The notes beneath the pieces are model-generated. The model worked only from the letters and a program-made list of their open reading frames with translations. It searched no databases and was not told the origin of the DNA. Both the position numbers and the translations under genes were made by a program. A stretch of DNA of 64,000 nucleotides from Salipaludibacillus neizhouensis (GTDB lineage Bacteria > Bacillota > Bacilli > Bacillales > Salisediminibacteriaceae), in NCBI RefSeq assembly GCF_002886185.1, contig NZ_KZ614148.1:102620-166619 (forward strand), given 5' to 3'. Position 1 is the first letter of the stretch, and each line of letters starts with the position of its first letter. This document shows positions 13,955 to 22,257 of the stretch, piece by piece.

Positions 13955-14047
13955 GGAGGAATACCCAAGTTTGGCTGAAGGGATCGGTCTTGAAAACCGA
14001 CAGGGGAGTCAAATCCCGCGGGGGTTCGAATCCCTCTTCCTCCTCCA
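13955..14047 (+). tRNA. tRNA-Ser(TGA)
   Basis: 93 bases with the long variable arm of class II tRNAs and encoded CCA; anticodon loop CTTGAAA gives TGA. Confidence 0.96.
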
Positions 14048-14068
14048 TTTTTTATCTATTTAAATCAA

Positions 14069-14144
14069 GGTCCCGTGGTGTAGCGGTTAACATGCCTGCC
14101 TGTCACGCAGGAGATCGCGGGTTCGAATCCCGTCGGGACCGCCA
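14069..14144 (+). tRNA. tRNA-Asp(GTC)
   Basis: Cloverleaf with CCA; anticodon loop CTGTCAC gives GTC. Confidence 0.96.
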
Positions 14145-14211
14145 TTTTATAATTTAAAAGAAGTTAAAAGAATTTGACGAAGAGATTCGTAACTTATTGA
14201 TAAGAAAACAT

Positions 14212-14295
14212 GGAGGGGTAGCGAAGTGGCTAAACGCGGCGGACTGTAAATCCGCTCCTTCGGGTTCGGCAGTTCGAATCTGCCCCCCTCCACCA
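14212..14295 (+). tRNA. tRNA-Tyr(GTA)
   Basis: 84 bases with a class II variable arm and CCA; anticodon loop CTGTAAA gives GTA. Confidence 0.96.
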
Positions 14296-14301
14296 TGTTA
14301 T

Positions 14302-14375
14302 AGGGGTATAGTTTAATGGTAAAACGAAGGTCTCCAAAACCTTTGATGCGGGTTCGACTCCTGCTACCCCTGCCA
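14302..14375 (+). tRNA. tRNA-Trp(CCA)
   Basis: Cloverleaf with encoded CCA; anticodon loop CTCCAAA gives CCA. Confidence 0.96.
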
Positions 14376-14388
14376 TATTTATTATAAT

Positions 14389-14465
14389 GGCGGTTGTGGC
14401 GAAGTGGTTAACGCACCGGATTGTGATTCCGGCACTCGTGGGTTCAATTCCCATCAGCCGCCCCA
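14389..14465 (+). tRNA. tRNA-His(GTG)
   Basis: Cloverleaf including the extra 5' G (position -1) that pairs with C73, a hallmark of His tRNA; anticodon loop TTGTGAT gives GTG. Confidence 0.96.
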
Positions 14466-14489
14466 TTATTATTAATTATGATAAATTAT

Positions 14490-14564
14490 AGGGCTATAGC
14501 CAAGCGGTAAGGCATCGGATTTTGATTCCGTGACCCGCAGGTTCGAATCCTGCTAGCCCTGCCA
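14490..14564 (+). tRNA. tRNA-Gln(TTG)
   Basis: Cloverleaf with CCA; anticodon loop TTTTGAT gives TTG. Confidence 0.95.
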
Positions 14565-14573
14565 TTATTTTTT

Positions 14574-14648
14574 GCGGAAGTAGTTCAGTGGTAGAACATC
14601 ACCTTGCCAAGGTGGGGGTCGCGAGTTCGAATCTCGTCTTCCGCTCCA
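14574..14648 (+). tRNA. tRNA-Gly(GCC)
   Basis: Cloverleaf with CCA; anticodon loop TTGCCAA gives GCC. Confidence 0.95.
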
Positions 14649-14766
14649 GGAACATACTTCCATAATTCTAAATAATCATTAAAACTTGATAGAAATAGTT
14701 ATTTAGGACAAGTCATACCCATACATAGGTACCTTCTAAATAACAAACATTATATTTTCATATTAA

Positions 14767-14840
14767 GCGGGTGTAGTTTAGTGGTAAAACCTCAGCCTTC
14801 CAAGCTGATGATGTGAGTTCGATTCTCATCACCCGCTCCA
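14767..14840 (+). tRNA. tRNA-Gly(TCC)
   Basis: Cloverleaf with CCA; anticodon loop CTTCCAA gives TCC. It follows a 118-base gap without visible genes. Confidence 0.95.
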
Positions 14841-14863
14841 TTTCTATGTATGTATTCCTTAAT

Positions 14864-14940
<77 letters not shown>

Positions 14941-14944
14941 TTTT

Positions 14945-15019
14945 TCCACAGTAGCTCAGTGGTAGAGCTATCGGCTGTTAACCGATCGGTCGTAGGTTCG
15001 AATCCTACCTGTGGAGCCA
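14945..15019 (+). tRNA. tRNA-Asn(GTT)
   Basis: Cloverleaf with CCA; anticodon loop CTGTTAA gives GTT. Confidence 0.96.
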
Positions 15020-15023
15020 TTAA

Positions 15024-15114
15024 GGAGAAGTACCCAAGTGGCTGAAGGGGCGCCCCTGCTAAGGGTGTAGGTCGTGTGAGCGGCGCGAGGGTTCAAATCC
15101 CTCCTTCTCCGCCA
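15024..15114 (+). tRNA. tRNA-Ser(GCT)
   Basis: Class II tRNA with long variable arm and CCA; anticodon loop CTGCTAA gives GCT. Confidence 0.96.
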
Positions 15115-15129
15115 CCTTTTATCTATAGT

Positions 15130-15204
15130 GGCCCGTTGGTCAAGCGGTTAAGACACCGCCCTTTCACGGCGGTATCACGGGTTCGAATCCCGTACGGGTC
15201 ACCA
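15130..15204 (+). tRNA. tRNA-Glu(TTC)
   Basis: Cloverleaf with CCA; anticodon loop CTTTCAC gives TTC. Confidence 0.95.
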
Positions 15205-15301
15205 ATTTTAAAGAAAAGATTGTAAGGTAGTAAGAGAGAAAAGCTGAATGTCATAAGCAAAGATAACGAACAGATTCATCGATTATACACAATCAAATAG
15301 A

Positions 15302-15377
15302 GAGCCATTAGCTCAGTTGGTAGAGCATCTGACTTTTAATCAGAGGGTCGAAGGTTCGAGTCCTTCATGGCTCACCA
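15302..15377 (+). tRNA. tRNA-Lys(TTT)
   Basis: Cloverleaf with CCA; anticodon loop CTTTTAA gives TTT. Last tRNA of the cluster. Confidence 0.96.
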
Positions 15378-15392
15378 TTATATTTATTCAGT

Positions 15393-15421
15393 TTACCTAT
15401 AAAAAGGTAGGCTTTTTTTGT
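15393..15421 (+). terminator. Terminator of the tRNA cluster
   Basis: A short hairpin (TACCT/AGGTA) is followed by a run of seven Ts just after tRNA-Lys. Confidence 0.65.
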
Positions 15422-15590
15422 ACAGATATTTAATATCTTTGCTTGTAAGTTTTGTAAGTTTTTTAAGAATTTAAAGTATTTAAAGTATTTTGAGCATATC
15501 ACTTGCTTGTAAGTGTTTACAAATGATTTAATTATAAACATTCGTTCTATTAATTTAATTATTATAAAAACTTTAAAGGAGAGATTTTGC

Positions 15591-17036
15591 ATGAGTGTAC
15601 AAAAAGAAGTGAAAATTCATCCATATCTTTATAACAATGAATGGAAGAGCAGTGACACGGGAAACACTGTTCAAATTATCTCGCCGGATGACGGCTCTGT
15701 TGTAGGGGAAGTTCCTGCAATGTCTCAAGACGAAGTTAATCGTGCAGTGGATAAGACTGCTGATGTTCAGGAGAATTGGGCGGCAACAGATGGTCACGAA
15801 AGATCTGGTCTTCTTCATAAGTGGGCTGAAGAGCTTGAAAAGATGACTGATGAAATTGGTGAAATGATTCATTTAGAAGTTGGAAAAACACTATCTGCTT
15901 CAAAGAGTGAAGTGAAACGTACAGCTCAATTAATTAGACATACTGCAGAAGAAGGTCTTCGCACTCACGGAAGCTTCATTCAAGGGGATGCATTTCCTGG
16001 TGCTTCTAAGCAAACTAAAGCGATGGTTCAAAAAGTTCCTCATGGAGTTGTTCTAGCTATATCTCCATTTAACTATCCTGTAAACTTAGCAGCATCTAAA
16101 ATTGCTCCTGCGCTTATTACAGGAAACACAGTGGTCTTTAAGCCAGCTACACAAGGAGCTATCAGTGGACTTCTAATGATTAAGGCTTTAGTAAATGCCG
16201 GATTACCAGAAGGCGTCGTAAACGTGGTTACAGGACGAGGTTCAGTAATTGGTGATCTTATCGTTACTCATCCGAAAGTAAATATGATTACTTTTACTGG
16301 TGGTACAGCTACTGGTCAACATATTGCAAAGAAAGCATCAATGATTCCAGTAGTGCTTGAGTTAGGCGGTAAGGACCCTGCAATCGTCTTAGAAGATGCA
16401 GATCTTGATAAAGCAGCAAAAGAGATTGTAAGTGGTTCATTAAGTTATTCCGGTCAACGTTGCACAGCTATTAAACGTGTGATGGTAATCGACAAGGTTG
16501 CGGACGAACTTGTTGAAAAGATAAAAGCTAATATTGCAAAATTAAAAGTAGGAAAATCAACTGAAGATGTAGATATCACACCTATGATTGATCAAAAATC
16601 TGCTGATTATGTTATTTCCTTGATTGATGATGCAGTTGAAAAAGGTGCAACAATCGTAACTAAAGGTATTGTTGACGGTAATTTGCTTGGTCCAACTTTA
16701 CTTGACAATGTTACGGAAGATATGAGAATTGCTTGGGAAGAGCAGTTTGGCCCAGTTTTACCAATCATGAGAGTTTCTAATGAATTAGAAGCTATTGATC
16801 TAGAGAAGCGAAATGAGTATGGTCTACAAGCAAGCATTTTCACAAAGAACTTAGAGGGTGCTTTTATAATTGCAGATCGTCTTGATGTTGGAACTGTTCA
16901 GGTGAATGGTAAAACATCTCGAGGACCGGACCACTTTCCGTTCTTAGGAGTTAAAAACTCGGGACAAGGTGTTCAAGGAATCGGAAGAAGTATCGATTCT
17001 ATGCTACGTGATAAAGTACTAGTCCTTAATCTATAA
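15591..17036 (+). CDS. gapN: NADP-dependent non-phosphorylating glyceraldehyde-3-phosphate dehydrogenase
   Basis: The 481-residue aldehyde dehydrogenase oxidises glyceraldehyde-3-phosphate directly to 3-phosphoglycerate, making NADPH and bypassing an ATP-forming step in glycolysis. Family signatures are ISPFNYPVNLAASKIAPALITGN (about residues 150-172), the catalytic glutamate motif LELGGKDPAIVLEDADLD, the catalytic cysteine in SYSGQRCTAIKRV (about 287), and the GapN-like C-terminus HFPFLGVKNSGQGVQG. I chose ATG 15591 because AAAGGAGAG lies just upstream; the frame stays open to 15513 without a site. It has its own terminator. Another ALDH substrate cannot be fully excluded. Confidence 0.88.
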   Translation: MSVQKEVKIHPYLYNNEWKSSDTGNTVQIISPDDGSVVGEVPAMSQDEVNRAVDKTADVQENWAATDGHERSGLLHKWAEELEKMTDEIGEMIHLEVGKTLSASKSEVKRTAQLIRHTAEEGLRTHGSFIQGDAFPGASKQTKAMVQKVPHGVVLAISPFNYPVNLAASKIAPALITGNTVVFKPATQGAISGLLMIKALVNAGLPEGVVNVVTGRGSVIGDLIVTHPKVNMITFTGGTATGQHIAKKASMIPVVLELGGKDPAIVLEDADLDKAAKEIVSGSLSYSGQRCTAIKRVMVIDKVADELVEKIKANIAKLKVGKSTEDVDITPMIDQKSADYVISLIDDAVEKGATIVTKGIVDGNLLGPTLLDNVTEDMRIAWEEQFGPVLPIMRVSNELEAIDLEKRNEYGLQASIFTKNLEGAFIIADRLDVGTVQVNGKTSRGPDHFPFLGVKNSGQGVQGIGRSIDSMLRDKVLVLNL

Positions 17037-17043
17037 TAAGTAT

Positions 17044-17090
17044 AAAAAAAGGTAGGAGCACCGGTCGTGTGCATCCTACCTTTTTTATTT
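17044..17090 (+). terminator. Terminator of gapN
   Basis: A long hairpin based on AAAGGTAGGA/TCCTACCTTT ends in a T-run; it could also serve the convergent lipoprotein gene. Confidence 0.85.
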
Positions 17091-17112
17091 TTAATTACAA
17101 CTTGAATTCAAA

Positions 17113-17972
17113 TTAAAAGCCGCCACCCATTAATTCATCTTCGGACATTTCTGTTGCATTATCGAGAACTTCTTGAGGAATTTCTATGGGATCTATTTCA
17201 TTAAACTCTGAGAGTGTCATATGAGTATCCTGATCGATCGTAATGCTCTGGTCCATAATATCCATTCCCATGACCATATTGATTGTTGCTTCTGTTTGAT
17301 AGAATGTTTCTTTATCAATGATAATCTGATAATCTATTGATTCCACTTCAACATCCTCCATCATCCCTTGAAGCATCTCATCCATTCCTCCTCCGCCTGC
17401 TCCTAGGATCCGAGCTGATCTATTAATTTTGATAAGTCTACATCTTCGCCTTTAAGATCAATGATATAGGTGGAGTCTGTTTCTTCAAGAGAAAGATGAG
17501 AGATATATTCTTCAAAAGGTTTGAGCTGTTCCTCTGGACTCATTTGTAAGTCAGACATTGCAAGCATATCCTCCATGAATTCCTCGGGTAGTTTCGTCCA
17601 AGACTCGGTCATAGGGTCTTCTACGAAAAATCCTTCTTCTTCAGAAAAATATGATAAATATTTCATATCCATATTTTCCTCTAAACCCATATCTCCCATA
17701 TCCATCGAGGTAGTTTGGACAAATGTCATGGGTTCCATCGATAAAGACATTTCAGATGAAGAATCAATATTGACTTCCCCTTCTTCTCCCATGTCCATCA
17801 TTTGATTCATATCCATCTCCAGAGAGTAATTTTCAATTGATTCCATTGCACCAATCGATTCATTTAAAACTTCTTCCACACTCATACCACCTTCAGAAGT
17901 AGTCTCTTCACCACAAGCAGATAGAGCCAACAACATGACTCCAGAGACTATAAACGTCGAACTTTTTTTCAT
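17113..17972 (-). pseudogene. Frameshifted secreted lipoprotein (DUF6612-like)
   Basis: Two frames together would make one lipoprotein of about 286 residues. The first part (17403-17972) begins with the signal MKKSSTFIVSGVMLLALSAC and ends in LIDQLGS; the second (17113-17385) continues in another frame with MDEMLQGMMEDVEV. The break lies in a Gly-rich linker (GAGGGG) around 17386-17405, so a one-base slip would explain it. The product is rich in Met, Glu and Asp and resembles DUF6612-type lipoproteins, whose role is unknown. The start follows GGAGG. It is divergent from the next regulator and may share its operators. A sequencing error is possible. Confidence 0.6.
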
Positions 17973-18092
17973 ATTCAAACCTCCAATTAATTTGTCTATC
18001 ATTTTCTACGTTTACTTGCTGAAAAAAGTTTCATATTTTAAAGAAGAATGGTTTCTAAAGGATTGGTTGTTTTAACGACCAAAAAAAGTTTC

Positions 18093-18110
18093 ATTATCAA
18101 TTGTGATAAT
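18093..18110. promoter_or_regulatory. Upstream operator-like palindrome
   Basis: ATTATCA-ATTG-TGATAAT is a perfect 7-bp inverted repeat with a 4-base centre. It lies just upstream of the -35 element of the regulator gene, between the divergent genes. Confidence 0.7.
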
Positions 18111-18115
18111 AATAA

Positions 18116-18144
18116 TTGACTATCCTATTTATAAAGGTTATATT
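18116..18144 (+). promoter_or_regulatory. Promoter of the regulator/ABC operon
   Basis: TTGACT and TATATT are separated by 17 bases and flanked on both sides by identical palindromes. Confidence 0.7.
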
Positions 18145-18147
18145 TAT

Positions 18148-18165
18148 ATTATCAAATATGATAAT
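18148..18165. promoter_or_regulatory. Downstream operator-like palindrome
   Basis: ATTATCA-AATA-TGATAAT has the same 7-bp arms as the palindrome centred 55 bases upstream. It covers the expected transcription start, so a bound repressor would block it. Confidence 0.75.
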
Positions 18166-18182
18166 AGTAAGGAGGAGATTAT

Positions 18183-18734
18183 ATGAAACAATCAAAGGCT
18201 GAGATCATTTTACATCCGGTAAGAATGAAAATCATTCAAGCATTAGCGAAAAAGAGCATGACTGTGTTAAATATGCTTGACTATTTAGGCGATGTTCCAC
18301 AAGCCACTTTATACCGGCACTTAAATCAGTTAACTAAATTTGAAATAATATATGTAGAAGAAGAACGAAAACGTCGGGGAACGGTGGAAAAAACTTATGC
18401 ATTAAATGAAAAAAACGCAATTATTAATGCGAAAGAGGCTGGAAAAATCAGCAAAGATGATCATTTTAACTATTTCATGACCTATTATGCAATGATTTTA
18501 AAACAGCTAGAAGAGTATATGGAAGGAGAAGTAAACTTCGAGAAAGATGGTTTTGGGTATCATCAAGTAGAAATGTGTCTTAGTGAAGAGGATTTTCAGC
18601 AATTTTCAAGTGAATACCGTGATCTGTTAGTAAGGTTTAGTAAACTAAACTCGGATAGTGCAAGAAAAAGAAGTTTATCCACCGTTATTATTCCAGAAAA
18701 AAAAGAGAAAAAGGATGGTGAGTCGAATGAATGA
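18183..18734 (+). CDS. Winged-helix (ArsR-like) transcriptional regulator
   Basis: The 183-residue protein has an N-terminal winged helix (about residues 5-75: LHPVRMKIIQALAKKSMTVLNML, then the recognition helix QATLYRHLNQL and the wing EERKRRGTVEKTYAL) and a mixed helical C-terminal region that may sense a ligand or form dimers. It starts at ATG after AAGGAGGAG. Its last 8 bases overlap the next gene, so it is the first gene of an operon with PLDc_N and ABC exporter genes. The twin palindromes in front of it are the natural candidates for its own operators (inference). Confidence 0.8.
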   Translation: MKQSKAEIILHPVRMKIIQALAKKSMTVLNMLDYLGDVPQATLYRHLNQLTKFEIIYVEEERKRRGTVEKTYALNEKNAIINAKEAGKISKDDHFNYFMTYYAMILKQLEEYMEGEVNFEKDGFGYHQVEMCLSEEDFQQFSSEYRDLLVRFSKLNSDSARKRSLSTVIIPEKKEKKDGESNE

Positions 18735-18939
18735 GGCAGTGAACGCACTACAGGAATTGAACTGGGGATTAATAGCACCTATACTACTCTTGCAATTTAT
18801 TTTAATGATTGTTGCTTTATTTGATTGTTTAAAGAATGAAAATTTAAATGGACCAAAATGGCTTTGGATTTTGGTCATTTTGTTTATCAATACGCTTGGT
18901 CCAATTGTCTATTTTATATTTGGAAGGGGAAATCGCTAA
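18727..18939 (+). CDS. Small membrane protein with PLDc_N domain (YxlE-like)
   Basis: This 70-residue protein has two membrane helices and the PLDc_N signature NGPKWLWILVILFINTLGPIVYFIFG. It resembles B. subtilis YxlE, which lies just before the ABC genes yxlF and yxlG, as here. I chose ATG 18727 because the match to YxlE begins there; the frame is open further upstream inside the regulator gene. The function is unknown; a helper of the ABC exporter is likely from the context. Confidence 0.8.
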   Translation: MNEAVNALQELNWGLIAPILLLQFILMIVALFDCLKNENLNGPKWLWILVILFINTLGPIVYFIFGRGNR

Positions 18940-19845
18940 ATGGAATTGATCGAAACGAGATCGTTATCTAAAAGGTTTGGCCAACACATTGCTGTAGATG
19001 GTGTGAACTTGTCTATAAAGGAAGGAGTTTGCACTGCATTGCTAGGACCGAATGGAGCAGGGAAGACGACGACACTGAACTTATTAACGGGTCTTATAAC
19101 GCCCTCTACCGGTACCATTGAATTTGATCAGAGTTATCAAGGAGATCGCAGGCAATACATCGGTTATCTCCCTCAGTATCCGAAGTTTTATGAATGGATG
19201 ACGGGAGAGGAATTTGTTATTTTTGCGGGAGAGCTTGCAGGATTAACATCAAAACAAGCAAAGCAGAGAACGAAAGAGATGCTTGATTTGGTAGGGTTGA
19301 ACGATAATAGTAAAAAGAAAATAGCTGGATACTCAGGTGGAATGAAGCAACGTTTGGGTATTGCCCAGGCGTTAGTACATGAGCCAAAGCTTGTTATTTT
19401 AGATGAACCTGTGTCCGCACTTGATCCTTTAGGAAGAAAGGAAGTGTTGGAAATGATGAAGCGTCTAAAAGAACATACATCGATTCTGTTTTCTACACAT
19501 GTTTTGCACGATGCAGAACAAGTATCAGATGATATTTTTATTATGAAAGATGGAAAAGTAGTCATCGAAGGATCACTGACACATTTACAGAATACCTATC
19601 AAAAGCCAACCTTTTTTATAGAAGCAGAAGACAAGTTGGAGGGATGGGTGGAAACAATAAAAGGTCAGGATTGGATCGACCAATATAGTTTGGATGGAAA
19701 GAATCTAACCCTAACCGTAGATAATGTAGAAGAGGCAAGGAAGAGAATTTTAAAGGATCCAATGTTTCAGGAACTGGAAATATACAAATTTGAAGTGGCA
19801 AAAACTTCTTTGGAGGACCTGTTTATGAAGGTGACTGAATCATGA
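18940..19845 (+). CDS. ABC transporter ATP-binding protein (YxlF-like)
   Basis: The 301-residue protein has Walker A GPNGAGKTT (about residues 36-44), Q-loop LPQYPKFYEWM, signature YSGGMKQRLGIAQAL, Walker B LVILDEP and the switch His in LFSTHVLHDAEQVSDD. The C-terminal 80 residues form the extra domain common in exporter-type ATPases. ATG follows directly on the stop of the preceding gene, and the end overlaps the permease gene by 4 bases (ATGA). It powers export through the next protein; the substrate is unknown. Confidence 0.9.
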   Translation: MELIETRSLSKRFGQHIAVDGVNLSIKEGVCTALLGPNGAGKTTTLNLLTGLITPSTGTIEFDQSYQGDRRQYIGYLPQYPKFYEWMTGEEFVIFAGELAGLTSKQAKQRTKEMLDLVGLNDNSKKKIAGYSGGMKQRLGIAQALVHEPKLVILDEPVSALDPLGRKEVLEMMKRLKEHTSILFSTHVLHDAEQVSDDIFIMKDGKVVIEGSLTHLQNTYQKPTFFIEAEDKLEGWVETIKGQDWIDQYSLDGKNLTLTVDNVEEARKRILKDPMFQELEIYKFEVAKTSLEDLFMKVTES

Positions 19846-20633
19846 TGAGGCAATGGATCGTGTTATTTAAGAAAGAATGGACAGAATCCGTTCGAAGTTA
19901 TAAAATTCTCTGGATTCCTGTTGTCTTTATTTTGTTAGGGATAACGCAACCGGTTACGTCATATTACTTTGCTGATATTATTGGACAATTTGGCGGACTT
20001 CCAGAAGGGGCAGTGATGGATATTCCTATCCCTACTGGCGCAGAAGTGATAACGGCGACGTTAGGTCAGTTTGGTCAAATTGGATTCCTTGTTCTTGTTT
20101 TAGCTTATATGGGCATTGTCGCGAAAGAAAAGAATCATGGTACACAAATATTGGTTTTAGTAAAACCTGTTTCTTACACGAATTATTTGACGGCTAAATG
20201 GGCCCATCTGTTATGCATTTCTTTAGGTTCCTATGCTATGGGATATATTGCAGCAGTGTATTACACTTTTCTATTAATTGAAAAGATGGTGATTGCTGAT
20301 TTAATATATGGAGGGATTATCTATGGTATATGGATTGCCTTTGTAATGACAGTGATTTTATGTTTAAGTGCATTGCTAAACAGCACAGCTTTTGTTGCTT
20401 TTGCGGGTCTCGGATTAACAGTTGTTTTAAGTTTGTTAAGTTCCCTCACTCCGGATCTGATGACACTCTCACCTGCGATGCTTACCAGTCATAGTCAAAA
20501 TTTGTATCAGACTGGACAGGTAGGTAGTGGATTCGGACTTAATCTAGCATTCACGCTTGTCCTTATAATAGGGATTTTAATAGGAACAATTTATCTTTTC
20601 CACAAAAAAGAAATTGCGCAGCATACAACGTAA
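19842..20633 (+). CDS. ABC transporter permease (YxlG-like)
   Basis: The 263-residue protein has six hydrophobic helices and the ABC-2 type pattern WIVLFKKEWTESVRSYKILWIPVVF at the N-terminus and GIVAKEKNHGTQILVLVKPVSYTNYLTAKW in the first cytoplasmic region. It pairs with the upstream ATPase, as YxlG pairs with YxlF in B. subtilis. It is the last gene of the operon. The cargo is unknown. Confidence 0.85.
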   Translation: MMRQWIVLFKKEWTESVRSYKILWIPVVFILLGITQPVTSYYFADIIGQFGGLPEGAVMDIPIPTGAEVITATLGQFGQIGFLVLVLAYMGIVAKEKNHGTQILVLVKPVSYTNYLTAKWAHLLCISLGSYAMGYIAAVYYTFLLIEKMVIADLIYGGIIYGIWIAFVMTVILCLSALLNSTAFVAFAGLGLTVVLSLLSSLTPDLMTLSPAMLTSHSQNLYQTGQVGSGFGLNLAFTLVLIIGILIGTIYLFHKKEIAQHTT

Positions 20634-20650
20634 GGGGCGCTTAAACTAGT

Positions 20651-20685
20651 GGGGCTGAAATAGTAACAATTGTCACCTCAGCCCC
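20651..20685. terminator. Possible terminator of the ABC operon
   Basis: GGGGCTGA pairs with TCAGCCCC around a 19-base loop. There is no good T-run, so termination would be weak or Rho-dependent. Confidence 0.45.
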
Positions 20686-20708
20686 TCGTATACGTGTGGA
20701 GAGGCTTT

Positions 20709-21341
20709 CTAATTTTTGTCGATAGTTTTGCCAGACTCATCAGTCCACTCATATTTAATTGTTTTTAGATTTAAATTTGTAGAGTCGTCTATATTAGCAT
20801 GGAGAACTTCTCGCATGAGATCGAGTGCTTCCTTGTTGTCCTTATTTCTGTTAGATGCTGTACAATCTGAAGGGATATATAGTTTATAGCCTCTCATAAA
20901 TGCATCGTTGGCAGTGAAATGTACACACATATTTCCTGCGACACCTGTAATAATCAACGATTTAACATTTAAATAGTCCAGTAATAATTCTAATGGAGTC
21001 ATGAAAAATCCAGAGTATTGAGGTTTAAGAATAAAATAATCATTATCCTCAGGTTCAATTAATTCTGTTATTTTTTTACCATAGTCTGTCCGATCTTTGC
21101 AGTGACCCACCAGTGCCGGAAAATCAGATTGCCAGCGTCCGTAATTGTCATTTACATATAGTACGGGAATGTCTAGCTCTTTTGCTTGTTTTTTTAAATT
21201 AGCAATGTTTTTAGCAGCAGGTAATGCGGATTCAAAAAGCATATCTGCTTCAGGAAAATCGAAATCATTAATCATATCTACGAGTATAATAGCTACATGT
21301 TGATATTCATTCACATGCGGGTTGTCGTTACTATTGTGCAT
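20709..21341 (-). CDS. Isochorismatase-like cysteine hydrolase
   Basis: The 210-residue protein has the catalytic triad pattern of the isochorismatase/nicotinamidase superfamily: Asp in ILVDMINDF (about residue 22), Lys in ILKPQYSGF (about 105) and Cys in ITGVAGNMCVHFTANDA (about 139). Members hydrolyse amides or vinyl ethers in the cytoplasm; the exact substrate cannot be told. An AAGGAG site precedes ATG 21341. The gene stands alone between the ABC operon and an intergenic repeat. Confidence 0.85.
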   Translation of the reverse strand: MHNSNDNPHVNEYQHVAIILVDMINDFDFPEADMLFESALPAAKNIANLKKQAKELDIPVLYVNDNYGRWQSDFPALVGHCKDRTDYGKKITELIEPEDNDYFILKPQYSGFFMTPLELLLDYLNVKSLIITGVAGNMCVHFTANDAFMRGYKLYIPSDCTASNRNKDNKEALDLMREVLHANIDDSTNLNLKTIKYEWTDESGKTIDKN

Positions 21342-21389
21342 CGTGCTAGCTCCTTTCAGGTATCAGACAAAGCTCCCTTTCTATTTAAG

Positions 21390-21540
21390 AGATGGCGACA
21401 GAAGTGATGTTTTGCGTTTTTCCTAATAAATAGGACTTACGCCACACGTATCAAGGGAAACCTACGCTTGATACTTAAATGATGGTGGCGAAGGCCCCGC
21501 TGTATTTAAGAAAAATGCTACGCGTTTTTCTTATTAAGCG
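21390..21540. repeat. Hairpin-rich intergenic repeat, copy 1
   Basis: A non-coding block with GTATCAAG/CTTGATAC (21448-21474), the phrase ATCAAGGGAAACC shared with the copy at 23.5 kb, GGCGACAGAAG resembling the GGCAGAAG of other copies, and AAGAAAAATGC/GCGTTTTTCTT (21508-21532). Confidence 0.55.
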
Positions 21541-21756
21541 AATATTTGCTCTAGTATGGCAGAGCTGTGTCGTGTAAAATATATAGAAGTCGACCATAGA
21601 AAAGAATGTATGATGGTTGGTATAATGAAGATTTACATGTATCATTCCCTATAGAACAAATATAAAACGAATATTAGATGGTTTGAAGTGTTCCAGGTAT
21701 ATATGAACCGGAATTTAACTTGAATGCGCATTATACAGAAACAATGGAGGGTACAC

Positions 21757-22257
21757 ATGATGACTGAGAAGGAAAGAGAACTATTATTACTTATTGAAAA
21801 AGAAGGACGAATGTCAGAGAGTAAACTTGCGAAAATGTTAGACACCTCTTTGGAAAACGTCTCTGAAATGTTGGCAAATATGAAGAAGAGAAAAATAATC
21901 TTAGGTTATTCAGCGATAATTGATTGGAGTAAGGTAGATGTTACGGAGAATGTGACTGCGATGATTGATGTGAAAGTTACGCCAAAAAGAGGGGTTGGCT
22001 TTGATGAAGTAGCAGAACGGATTTATCGTTTTAAAGAAGTAAAAGCTTTGTACTTAATGTCAGGAACCTATGACCTCTCCGTAGTCATCGAAGGTCGTTC
22101 CATGTCAGATACAGCAAAATTTGTTTCGGAAAAATTATCAACGCTGGATTCAGTTATCTCTACGACGACCCATTTTCAATTGAAGAAGTATAAGCATGAT
22201 GGGGTCGTGTTTGAAGCGGAAGAGGATGGAGATCATCGAATGGTGGTTTCTCCATGA
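21757..22257 (+). CDS. yugG: Lrp/AsnC-family regulator YugG
   Basis: The protein of about 166 residues has an N-terminal helix-turn-helix (ESKLAKMLDTSLENVSEML) and a C-terminal RAM-type ligand/oligomerisation domain (VKALYLMSGTYDLSVVIEG). GGAGGG precedes two adjacent ATGs (21757 and 21760), either of which may be used; upstream in-frame ATG 21724 has no site. It overlaps the aminotransferase gene by 4 bases, exactly as yugG-yugH in B. subtilis, so it probably controls that gene and amino-acid metabolism. Confidence 0.85.
   Translation: MMTEKERELLLLIEKEGRMSESKLAKMLDTSLENVSEMLANMKKRKIILGYSAIIDWSKVDVTENVTAMIDVKVTPKRGVGFDEVAERIYRFKEVKALYLMSGTYDLSVVIEGRSMSDTAKFVSEKLSTLDSVISTTTHFQLKKYKHDGVVFEAEEDGDHRMVVSP

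Noticed and set aside
14230-14466. A 78-codon minus-strand ORF
   Set aside because: It runs antisense through tRNA-Tyr, tRNA-Trp and tRNA-His; such ORFs are a known annotation artefact.
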